From Methylocapsa sp. (lineage in GTDB: Bacteria > Pseudomonadota > Alphaproteobacteria > Rhizobiales > Beijerinckiaceae): 6,264 nucleotides of DNA. The stretch spans positions 4,444 to 10,707 of the forward strand of contig PLUZ01000169.1 of the NCBI GenBank assembly GCA_003162995.1, read 5' to 3'. Shown here piece after piece: positions 1-6,264 of this stretch (position 1 is its first letter; every line of letters begins with the position of its first letter). The notes under the pieces were generated by a model that ran no database searches, was not told where the DNA came from, and saw only the letters and a program-made list of their open reading frames with translations. A program made the position numbers and the translations under genes.

Positions 1-18
1 AGCCCCACCGATGGTGAG

Positions 19-49
19 CGGTGCTGATGTCTGCCGCGGCAGGGCACCG
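19..49. repeat. Nested inverted repeat (possible hairpin)
   Basis: CGGTGC at 19-24 is the reverse complement of GCACCG at 44-49. They enclose a perfect 12-base palindrome, CTGCCGCGGCAG, at 31-42. Transcribed, this could fold as two stacked stems with an asymmetric internal loop. There is no T-tract behind it, so an intrinsic terminator is not supported. It may be a terminator-like end of an upstream transcript, a protein binding site, or chance in GC-rich DNA. Confidence 0.35.
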
Positions 50-108
50 GCGTGGTCACGACGATTAGGCCCTTAGGCTTTTGCAGTTCCACTCAGTCTG
101 TGACTTTT

Positions 109-113
109 GGAGA
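109..113 (+). promoter_or_regulatory. Ribosome binding site of the metallophosphoesterase gene
   Basis: GGAGA lies seven bases before the ATG at 121. It decides the start: the alternative ATG-like start at 52 would add 23 residues ahead of the Tat signal and has no comparable site in front of it. Confidence 0.7.
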
Positions 114-120
114 CTCGATA

Positions 121-1074
121 ATGTCAAATGACGACACAAGCAAAGGGATCGACCGGCGCGGCGCCCTCGAATGTATGATCTGGGCTGGGACCGGCGTCAT
201 CTGGACGCTCAGCGGTGGCATGCCGAAATCCTCGCAGCTCCTCGGCACGGGTCCGGCGCAAGCGGCCGAAAAAGTGGCCACGGGCTTCAGCTTCCTGCAA
301 ATTTCCGACAGCCATGTCGGGTTCAACAAACCGGCCAATCCCGACGCGCTAGGGACCTTGAAGGAAGCGATCGCCAAGGTGAGCGACCTTCCAGCCAGGC
401 CCGCCTTCATGATCCACACCGGCGATATCACCCATCTTTCGAAGCCGGGGCAATTCGACGATGCCGAAAAAGTTATCGGCGAAGCCAAGCTCGATGTTCA
501 TTACGTGCCAGGCGAGCACGATCTCATCGACGAGGACAACGGCAAGGCCTATCTCGATCGCTTCGGCAAGAACACCAAGGGCGGCGGCTGGTACTCTTTC
601 GACGCTGGCGGCGTGCATTTCATCGGCCTCGTCAATGTCGCCAATTTGAAAGCGGGCGGCATGGGCTCGCTCGGCGATGAGCAACTGGCTTGGCTCGCGG
701 ACGATCTCAAAGGCAAACCAACATCAACGCCGGTCGTCGTCTTCGCCCATATTCCGCTCTGGACCATCTCAGCCGATTGGGGCTGGGGCACCGAGGATTC
801 GGCGCGCGCACTCACCTTGCTCACGCGGTTTGGATCGGTCACCGTGCTCAACGGCCATATCCATCAATTGATGCAGAAAGTGGAAGGCAATGTTACCTTC
901 CATACCGCGAGGTCGACGGCCTTCCCGCAGCCCGCGCCGGGAACCGCGCCCGCACCCGGACCCATGCTCGTGCCAGCCGAAAAGCTGCGCGGTTTGCTGG
1001 GCATAACGAGCGTCGAGGTGCATCATGGCAAAGGAGCTCTCGCGATCACCGATACGCCGCTGGCCACAAGTTGA
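121..1074 (+). CDS. Tat-exported calcineurin-like metallophosphoesterase
   Basis: A 317-residue protein predicted to hydrolyse phosphoesters with a two-metal centre in the periplasm; the substrate is unknown. The N-terminus has a twin arginine (R12-R13 in DRRGALE), a hydrophobic stretch at about 18-32 and a likely signal peptidase site after AQA (about residue 48), which fits a Tat signal. The calcineurin-like fold motifs follow in order: DSH (D63, H65), GD (D102), a GEHD block at 131-134, H210 in FAHIPL, and GHIH at 245-248. The GEHD block replaces the usual GNHD, so the metal-binding Asn is a Glu. Residues about 268-285 are rich in Pro and Ala. The start at 121 is chosen for its GGAGA site and because it places the twin arginine close to the N-terminus. 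The cupredoxin gene begins 26 bases after the stop, suggesting one transcript. The family call is firm; substrate and role are open. Confidence 0.9.
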   Translation: MSNDDTSKGIDRRGALECMIWAGTGVIWTLSGGMPKSSQLLGTGPAQAAEKVATGFSFLQISDSHVGFNKPANPDALGTLKEAIAKVSDLPARPAFMIHTGDITHLSKPGQFDDAEKVIGEAKLDVHYVPGEHDLIDEDNGKAYLDRFGKNTKGGGWYSFDAGGVHFIGLVNVANLKAGGMGSLGDEQLAWLADDLKGKPTSTPVVVFAHIPLWTISADWGWGTEDSARALTLLTRFGSVTVLNGHIHQLMQKVEGNVTFHTARSTAFPQPAPGTAPAPGPMLVPAEKLRGLLGITSVEVHHGKGALAITDTPLATS

Positions 1075-1100
1075 AACCGACGAAAGTGAGGAAACCCAAT

Positions 1101-1439
1101 ATGCTGAAATTTCGTACGCGGCGCCGTGCCGGCGCAGTCTTTATCGCCGTTACGCTCGCCGCCGTTCCAGCATTACCCGTTCGCGCGGCGGACACGGAGG
1201 TAAATATCGAAAATTTCACCTTCGCGCCAGAGGAGCTGACCGTGAAGGCCGGGACAGTCATCGTCTTCCGCAATCGCGACGATATTCCCCACACGGTCAA
1301 TGGCACTAAGGGCGAATTCCATTCCAAGGCTCTGGATACCGACGAGAGCTTCTCCTTCACCTTTGCGAATCCCGGAACCTATGAATATTTTTGCGGCCTG
1401 CATCCCCAAATGACGGGCAGGGTCGTTGTGACGCCTTGA
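1101..1439 (+). CDS. Periplasmic cupredoxin (type-1 copper protein, amicyanin/pseudoazurin-like)
   Basis: A 112-residue small blue-copper-type protein, probably a periplasmic electron carrier or copper-binding protein. The N-terminus is a Sec-type signal: basic RTRRR at 5-9, a hydrophobic core at about 11-27 and a cleavage site near VRAA (28-30). The mature domain of about 83 residues is a single cupredoxin barrel. All four type-1 copper ligands are visible: H64 in DIPHTV, then C98, H101 and M104 in the CGLHPQM loop, the short C-x2-H-x2-M spacing seen in amicyanin-type proteins. The ATG at 1101 is chosen because a GAGG site lies at 1088-1091 and the signal peptide starts there; the frame runs open further upstream only as a shadow of the phosphoesterase gene. 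It follows that gene closely, so the two are probably co-expressed. Its redox partner cannot be told from this window. Confidence 0.9.
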   Translation: MLKFRTRRRAGAVFIAVTLAAVPALPVRAADTEVNIENFTFAPEELTVKAGTVIVFRNRDDIPHTVNGTKGEFHSKALDTDESFSFTFANPGTYEYFCGLHPQMTGRVVVTP

Positions 1440-1557
1440 GGTGTAATGATGATCAAATCCACGTGACCGTGCCGATCTATTTTGTTGGAAGAGCATTTAC
1501 GCACAAGAGGTGCAAAGGCACCGTCGCGCACTTATATCTAGGGTTAGATGCAAGTCC

Positions 1558-1579
1558 GGATTGGATTCGATCCAAATCC
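1558..1579. repeat. Inverted repeat upstream of the small ORF
   Basis: GGATTGGAT at 1558-1566 pairs with 1570-1579 over nine base pairs, with one bulged A (1576) and a three-base loop TCG. It sits 57 bases before the ATG at 1637. No T-tract follows, so it is more likely an operator or a 5' untranslated hairpin than a terminator, if it is functional at all. Confidence 0.4.
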
Positions 1580-1623
1580 AAGGGTCCGGCAAACCGTCGA
1601 TCTATGACGGGGGCGCGGCGGTT

Positions 1624-1629
1624 AAGGAG
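1624..1629 (+). promoter_or_regulatory. Strong ribosome binding site of the small ORF
   Basis: AAGGAG, a near-perfect Shine-Dalgarno sequence, lies seven bases before the ATG at 1637. It is the best such site in the + strand half of the window and the main reason to treat the following short ORF as a real gene. Confidence 0.7.
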
Positions 1630-1636
1630 ACCGCCA

Positions 1637-1906
1637 ATGAACATTCTCAAGCGTATGCTCACTGGTACTCTCAGACTCGCCTTCTTCGGGGCTCTGAAGG
1701 CCGCGCTTTACACATATATGCTTTTCCTCCCTGACTCGACACTTGCCAGCACCGCGTCCGAGAGCAATGGCTATGTTGGCGATGGTGTTTCCCGCGCCGC
1801 GTCCGAGGGCAATAGCATTGCCACTGTGACCAAGGCTGACGCAGCGGCCCCCGAATCCTATCCAAACAGTCTGCAGCTTTTTGGATCATGGGAAAGCTTG
1901 GATTAA
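1637..1906 (+). CDS. Small membrane-anchored or secreted protein of unknown function
   Basis: An 89-residue protein that I do not recognise. It starts with a basic segment (K5, R6, R13) and a hydrophobic stretch at about 14-31, followed by a possible signal peptidase site near LAS (36-38). It is therefore either exported or anchored by one N-terminal helix. The remaining 50 or so residues are Ser/Ala/Gly-rich and probably unstructured, with a short internal repeat (ASESNGY at 40-46, ASEGNSI at 55-61). Residues 73-85 are encoded by a copy of the palindromic repeat found twice in the atp operon, so the C-terminus looks acquired by repeat insertion. The ATG at 1637 is favoured by an AAGGAG site; the same frame runs open upstream to 1391 without comparable support. 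It lies between the cupredoxin and sigma factor genes. It could be a small exported stress protein of the sigma regulon, or an eroding gene. Confidence 0.55.
   Translation: MNILKRMLTGTLRLAFFGALKAALYTYMLFLPDSTLASTASESNGYVGDGVSRAASEGNSIATVTKADAAAPESYPNSLQLFGSWESLD
1752..1816 (+). repeat. Short direct repeat inside the small ORF
   Basis: Bases 1752-1771 and 1797-1816 match at 18 of 20 positions and lie 45 bases apart, in the same reading frame. They encode ASESNG and ASEGNS. The similarity fades in the rest of the 45-base unit, which fits an old in-frame tandem duplication. Confidence 0.6.
1854..1890 (+). repeat. Palindromic repeat, copy 3 (diverged, inside a coding region)
   Basis: This copy matches the two repeats between atpD and atpC apart from two substitutions (1867 and 1876) and one missing G in the GGG run near 1884. 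The arms are now CCAAACAGT and CTTTTTGG, so the hairpin is weaker. It runs in the same + strand orientation as the other copies. It lies within the last 18 codons of the small ORF and supplies residues 73-85 of that protein, ending 16 bases before the stop codon's last base. The divergence suggests an older insertion than the near-identical pair. Confidence 0.8.
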
Positions 1907-2143
1907 GGACCCCTGCGCTATGGATCTGATGCCGCAGGCGCTGTCGCAATGACTGGATCGAAGGCGCCCATTTTCCCGTGTAGTCTCTCCAAGATTCAGA
2001 ATGGGAAGGGCACCAGGACGACTGGCCATCGGCGCTGGGAAGCGCAATTCTCGCGGAAAACCTGCCGGAGGGACCAGGCGCGATGGTATAAGGCCGGCAC
2101 AGCGAAACTCAGACACCAGGACCTTCGAAATGGGCTTCCCCTC

Positions 2144-2665
2144 TTGACGCAGGCCCCTGCGAATGACCAGTTTGCCACGGTGGTCATGCCGCACCTCGAC
2201 GACGCTTACGCGCTGGCTCGCTGGCTTACCGGCAATAGCGCCGACGCAGAGGATATTGTCCAGGAAGCCTGTGTGCGCGCGTTGCGGGGGCTCGACCGCT
2301 ACAGTGGCGGCAACGCGCGTGCCTGGCTTCTTGCCATCACGCGAAACACGGCCTTCACTTGGATGGCCCGCAACAGGCCGAAAGCGCTGCTGGTAACAGA
2401 AGACATCGAAGCCCTGGCGCCAGCGGATGAAGCGGCGACGCCGGAAGAAGCCTTGATTGAAAAGGCCGACGCAGCGGCAATCGAGCGCGCGATCGGCGCT
2501 TTGCCGCCGCCCTTTAAGGAGACCCTCGTGCTGCGCGACATTAATGGATTAAGCTACCGTGAGATCGCCGAAATAACCAGCGTGCCCGTGGGCACGGTGA
2601 TGTCGCGGCTCGCCCGCGCGCGCGGCCTCCTCATGGCGGCCTTGGGGAGCCCGCAAATCAAATGA
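2144..2665 (+). CDS. ECF-type (sigma-70 family, group 4) RNA polymerase sigma factor
   Basis: A sigma factor of about 173 residues that directs RNA polymerase to a specific promoter set. From a TTG start at 2144, region 2 covers about residues 9-78, with the conserved core DAEDIVQEACVRALR at 34-48 followed by RAWLLAITRN. Region 4 covers about 115-163, with LPPPFKETLVLRDINGLSY and a helix-turn-helix ending in PVGTVMSRLARAR. The linker (about 80-112) is acidic and Ala-rich, and regions 1 and 3 are absent, as in ECF factors. The start is uncertain. The frame is open from an ATG at 1949, but that would add 65 Arg/Lys-rich residues unlike any sigma domain. TTG 2144 gives a normal ECF length but lacks a clear ribosome binding site; GTG 2180 and ATG 2186 are alternatives that cut close to region 2. 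The stop overlaps the next ATG (ATGA), so it is translationally coupled to its anti-sigma factor. Confidence 0.88.
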   Translation: MTQAPANDQFATVVMPHLDDAYALARWLTGNSADAEDIVQEACVRALRGLDRYSGGNARAWLLAITRNTAFTWMARNRPKALLVTEDIEALAPADEAATPEEALIEKADAAAIERAIGALPPPFKETLVLRDINGLSYREIAEITSVPVGTVMSRLARARGLLMAALGSPQIK

Positions 2666-3435
2666 CATCCGTTGACGAAACTCTTCTCACCCATGCGGCG
2701 CTCGACGGCGAACTCGATGCCGCCGGCATGCTCGATTTTGAAAAGCGTTTGGCCGGAAATGCCTCCCTCGCCGCCGAATATGGCCGCCTGAAAACCTTAC
2801 GCGAAGTCATGCGCCGGGAACTCGTCAACCCCGTGGCGCCGCAAGCCTTGCGCGACCGTATCGCGGCGATGGCAGCGCCCTCCATCGTGCCTCAGGCAAC
2901 CCGCGCGGCCCCGCCTTGGCGGGCCATGGCGGCATCGGCTATCCTCGCGGCGGGGCTCGGCAGCGCTGCGACGTGGCTAGCGCTGCAACCTGCCATCCAA
3001 GACACCAATCTTACCGATACGCTGATCGCCGATCACAAACGCGGGCTTCTGTCTGGCCAGCCCTTCGATATTGCATCTTCCGATCGTCACACGGTCAAAC
3101 CCTGGTTCGCGACGCGCTTCGCGCTGGCACCAAAGGTGCTGGACCTCGCAACACAAGGATTTCCGCTCGCCGGCGGCAGGATCGACGTTATCGCGGGGGC
3201 TCCCACGCCGGTCCTGATCTACCGGCACAACGAGCATTTTATCAGCCTGACCGCCCTGCCCGCGCAAGCTGCGATGCCAGCGCCGGCTTTCGCCGTCGAT
3301 GGCTATTCCGTCGAGGTTTGGCGCGACGGCGGCACCGAATATTGGGCTATCTCGGACATCGACCCGGCGGAGCTTTCAAAATTCCGTCAGCTTTTCGAGG
3401 CCGCAGCGAAACCTGTTCCGGAAAAGAACGGTTGA
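2662..3435 (+). CDS. Membrane-anchored anti-sigma factor (COG5662-like)
   Basis: A 257-residue transmembrane regulator expected to bind the ECF sigma factor encoded just upstream and release it on a signal. The cytoplasmic N-terminal domain (about 1-75) begins with the helix pattern LLTHAALDGELDAAGM, typical of anti-sigma domains. It contains no Cys, so the zinc motif (H-x3-C-x2-C) of ZAS-type anti-sigma factors is absent. One transmembrane helix spans about 87-108 (WRAMAASAILAAGLGSAATW). The remaining 150 residues would be periplasmic. Their conserved-looking block (DRHTVKPWFATRF, then GFPLAGGRIDVI and PVLIYRHNEHFISL, about 141-196) resembles the C-terminal domain of proteobacterial transmembrane anti-sigma factors. 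The ATG overlaps the sigma stop by four bases, the usual arrangement for a sigma/anti-sigma pair. The periplasmic cue is unknown. Family assignment is by recognition of architecture and context. Confidence 0.85.
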   Translation: MTSVDETLLTHAALDGELDAAGMLDFEKRLAGNASLAAEYGRLKTLREVMRRELVNPVAPQALRDRIAAMAAPSIVPQATRAAPPWRAMAASAILAAGLGSAATWLALQPAIQDTNLTDTLIADHKRGLLSGQPFDIASSDRHTVKPWFATRFALAPKVLDLATQGFPLAGGRIDVIAGAPTPVLIYRHNEHFISLTALPAQAAMPAPAFAVDGYSVEVWRDGGTEYWAISDIDPAELSKFRQLFEAAAKPVPEKNG

Positions 3436-3555
3436 GGCCGCTTGTACACGCAGGATCTGCGGCAGCTGAACTGAGAAACCCGCGCCGCACTCGCATTTGG
3501 TCCCTTGCGTGGAAAGCAAGCGCGGCCTTCTCTCGCAATAGGGATGAGCCGCCGC
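3436..3555. other. Convergent intergenic gap without a clear terminator
   Basis: This gap separates the anti-sigma gene (+) from atpC (-), so both transcripts should end here. Two weak nested dyads are visible: CCGCGC (3480-3485) with GCGCGG (3520-3525), and CTTGC (3504-3508) with GCAAG (3516-3520). Neither is followed by a T-tract on either strand. Termination may be Rho-dependent or the transcripts may overlap. Confidence 0.45.
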
Positions 3556-3957
3556 TCAGATTTTGAGCACGGCCCTTAACTCCTGCAGCTGATCGCGCTT
3601 TTCGACCGCGGCCCGGCGCGCCTCGTCACTCGTGGCGCGGGTGATTTCTTCTTCGAAGCTGCCGATCCCTGCTTCGATCTTGGCCGCGTCGAGATCTGCC
3701 AAGTCGATCGCTTGATTGGCGAGGATGGTAAGACCCGAAGTCGCGACTTCGGCGAAGCCGCCAGGCACGAAGAGGCGGAGTTTTTTGGCCGGCGTCTCCT
3801 CGATCACGACAACGCCTGGCTTCAAGCTTGAGATCAAAGGCGCGTGGTCCTTGAGGACAGTGAACTCGCCTTCCGTTCCAGGGACGACGACAGCTTCGAC
3901 CTCTCCCGAGAAGACGAGTTTTTCAGGAGAAACGATTTCAAAGTGAAATGCCGCCAT
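3556..3957 (-). CDS. atpC: F1F0 ATP synthase epsilon subunit
   Basis: A 133-residue central-stalk subunit of the F1 sector on the cytoplasmic face. It binds gamma, links rotation to the beta catalytic sites and can restrain ATP hydrolysis. The N-terminal beta-sandwich (about 1-85) carries the family block [20 protein letters not shown] (26-45) and the FVPGGFAEV strand (63-71). A charged helical C-terminal part (about 88-130) follows, with the usual run of Asp, Glu, Arg and Ala. The length is normal for Alphaproteobacteria. The ATG has only a weak GGGGCAG-like site upstream. It is the last gene of the atp cluster, but it is separated from atpD by 108 bases holding two palindromic repeats rather than by the usual short gap, so its expression relative to atpD could be uncoupled. 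Confidence 0.97.
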   Translation of the reverse strand: MAAFHFEIVSPEKLVFSGEVEAVVVPGTEGEFTVLKDHAPLISSLKPGVVVIEETPAKKLRLFVPGGFAEVATSGLTILANQAIDLADLDAAKIEAGIGSFEEEITRATSDEARRAAVEKRDQLQELRAVLKI

Positions 3958-3971
3958 CGACTGCCCCGAAT

Positions 3972-4007
3972 AATCCTATCCAAAAAGTCTGCAACTTTTT
4001 GGGATCA
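3972..4007 (+). repeat. Palindromic repeat, copy 1 (atpD-atpC intergenic)
   Basis: The perfect nine-base arms CCAAAAAGT (3980-3988) and ACTTTTTGG (3994-4002) flank the loop CTGCA. On the right GATCA (4003-4007) follows. The matching outer left arm has decayed (AATCC instead of TGATC), and the right end reads GATCAC, not GATCATGC. It matches copy 2 at 34 of 35 bases over 3973-4007. It lies 15 bases before the atpC start on the - strand, so it and the atpC ribosome binding region are close together. Confidence 0.85.
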
Positions 4008-4021
4008 CAGTTTTCATTGCC

Positions 4022-4064
4022 GCATGATCTTATCCAAAAAGTCTGCAACTTTTTGGGATCATGC
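4022..4064 (+). repeat. Palindromic repeat, copy 2 (complete, abuts the atpD stop)
   Basis: This is the most complete copy. The outer arms are GCATGATC (4022-4029) and GATCATGC (4057-4064). The inner arms are CCAAAAAGT (4034-4042) and ACTTTTTGG (4048-4056) around the loop CTGCA. A TTAT bulge (4030-4033) is the only asymmetry, giving 17 base pairs in total. It begins one base after the atpD stop codon on the - strand and would form a strong hairpin in the atp mRNA. The outer ends resemble palindromic repeats I recall from Hyphomicrobiales genomes; I name no family because none could be looked up. Confidence 0.88.
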
Positions 4065-4065
4065 T

Positions 4066-5544
<1,479 letters not shown>

Positions 5545-6264
5545 TTAGAGCGCTTCGGCGCCGGAGATGATCTCGATCAGTTCCTTGGTGATCATCGCCT
5601 GGCGGGAGCGGTTATATTTCATGGTTTGTTTCTTGATCATCTCACCGGCATTGCGCGAGGCGTTGTCCATGGCGCTCATCCGCGCCCCTTGTTCCGACGC
5701 GGCATTTTCAAGAAGCGCCCGCAAGATCTGAATCGAAATGTTGCGCGGCAGGAGTTCCGCGAGAATTTCTTCCTCGTCAGGCTCATAGTCGTAAGCCGCG
5801 CCGGACGGCGAAGCTTTCGCGTCCGCCGGCAGAGCGAGCGGAATAATTTGCTGCGCGGTCGGAATTTGCGAAATCACCGACTTGAACCGCGAGAAAAACA
5901 ACGTGCAGACGTCGAACTCGCTGGCCTTGTGCAACGCAATGATCTTGCGGCCGATCGCGTCGGCATCGTCGAAACCGAGCGAGCGAACCGAACGCAGATC
6001 GATCACTTCGATGATCTGGCGTCCGAATTGCCGGCGCAGGACGTCATGCCCTTTTTTGCCGACACAAAGGATTTTGACCGTCTTGCCCTGCCCGATGAGC
6101 GACGCCGCCGTCTCGCGCGCGAGCCGCGCGATCGAGGAATTAAAAGCGCCGCAAAGACCGCGCTCGGCAGTACAGACGACCAAGAGATGGACCGTGTCGC
6201 CGCCGCCGCCGAGCAGACGAGGAACATGCCCGCTCGTCCCGATCGAGGCGGCGAGATTGGTCAA
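5545..6264 (-). CDS. atpG: F1F0 ATP synthase gamma subunit (5' end cut off)
   Basis: The rotor shaft of F1, which turns inside the alpha3beta3 ring and drives catalysis. The 239 visible residues are the C-terminal part. The reading frame runs off the window at 6264 with a TTG codon that I read as internal Leu, because gamma subunits of this group are about 290 residues long and begin with a conserved helix that is not present here. About 50-55 residues are therefore missing. The visible part holds the [15 protein letters not shown] block (fragment residues 31-45), the central Rossmann-like domain, and the highly conserved C-terminal helix from [13 protein letters not shown] to the end, which inserts into the catalytic ring. 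It lies 27 bases before atpD in the standard order. Confidence 0.97.
   Translation of the reverse strand: MTNLAASIGTSGHVPRLLGGGGDTVHLLVVCTAERGLCGAFNSSIARLARETAASLIGQGKTVKILCVGKKGHDVLRRQFGRQIIEVIDLRSVRSLGFDDADAIGRKIIALHKASEFDVCTLFFSRFKSVISQIPTAQQIIPLALPADAKASPSGAAYDYEPDEEEILAELLPRNISIQILRALLENAASEQGARMSAMDNASRNAGEMIKKQTMKYNRSRQAMITKELIEIISGAEAL

Larger units (their letters stand above)
1..120. other. Upstream region, no gene identified
   Basis: No complete gene is seen here. One + strand frame is open from base 2 to a TAG at 74-76 and could be the tail of an upstream gene, but its 24 codons show no recognisable family. The region holds an inverted repeat (19-49) and the ribosome binding site of the phosphoesterase gene (109-113). 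I could not pick out a convincing -35/-10 promoter. Confidence 0.4.
1440..1636. other. Intergenic region with dyad symmetries
   Basis: These 197 bases hold no supported gene. Besides the larger inverted repeat at 1558-1579 there is a small perfect one: GGTGC at 1509-1513 and GCACC at 1518-1522 around a four-base loop. The length and the strong ribosome binding site at its end suggest that the next ORF has its own promoter, but no clear promoter elements were recognised. Confidence 0.4.

Noticed and set aside
690..1100. Upstream extension of the cupredoxin reading frame
   Set aside because: The extension overlaps the phosphoesterase gene in another frame and would bury the signal peptide. ATG 1101 with its GAGG site explains the gene.
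1551..1590. tRNA-like T-arm (GGATTCGATCC)
   Set aside because: No acceptor stem, anticodon arm or D-arm can be placed around it, so the resemblance is limited to the one stem-loop.
1967..2005. CCCATT...AATGGG inverted repeat upstream of the sigma gene
   Set aside because: Six-base arms with a 27-base loop are expected by chance, and no terminator or operator feature accompanies them.
2087..2092. TATAAG as a -10 box for the sigma factor gene
   Set aside because: No matching -35 element is found at the proper distance, and the sequence is too short to stand alone as evidence of a promoter.
3972..4064. Possible CRISPR array from the adjacent repeats
   Set aside because: There are only two copies with a 14-base gap, each a near-perfect palindrome, with a third copy 2 kb away inside an ORF and no cas genes. 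This fits a dispersed REP-like element instead.

Overview
The window looks like a chromosomal segment of an alphaproteobacterium, most likely Hyphomicrobiales (Rhizobiales) near Beijerinckiaceae/Methylocystaceae. The evidence is the high GC content, an alphaproteobacterial-style F1 ATP synthase gene order (atpG-atpD-atpC), and a short palindromic repeat whose GCATGATC...GATCATGC ends resemble intergenic repeats common in that order. The taxonomic placement is an inference from recognition; no search was run.

Left part (about 1-3435, + strand): five genes all point right. They are a Tat-exported metallophosphoesterase (121-1074), a small periplasmic type-1 copper protein (1101-1439), an 89-codon-class small membrane or secreted protein of unknown function (1637-1906), an ECF-type RNA polymerase sigma factor (about 2144-2665) and its membrane-anchored anti-sigma factor (2662-3435, overlapping the sigma gene by 4 bases). 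The first two are 26 bases apart and probably co-transcribed, and the last two are clearly coupled. The simplest reading is an envelope-sensing locus: the anti-sigma factor spans the inner membrane and holds the sigma factor until a periplasmic cue releases it, and the exported phosphoesterase and cupredoxin are candidate members of its regulon. The pairing is seen in the sequence; the regulatory link is inferred.

Right part (3556-6264, - strand): the 3' portion of the F1 ATP synthase operon, atpG (cut by the window end), atpD (complete, all catalytic motifs intact) and atpC (complete). The two blocks converge over a 120-base gap (3436-3555) with no T-tract terminator.

The most interesting non-coding signal is a palindromic repeat family with three copies. 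Two near-identical copies lie side by side between atpD and atpC, the first of them one base after the atpD stop codon. A diverged third copy lies 2 kb away inside the 3' end of the small unknown ORF, where it encodes most of that protein's C-terminus. No tRNA, rRNA, CRISPR array, transposase or phage gene was found. I see no clear case for a wholly new multi-gene system. The best candidates for follow-up are the phosphoesterase-cupredoxin-small protein-sigma/anti-sigma cluster and the repeat placement.
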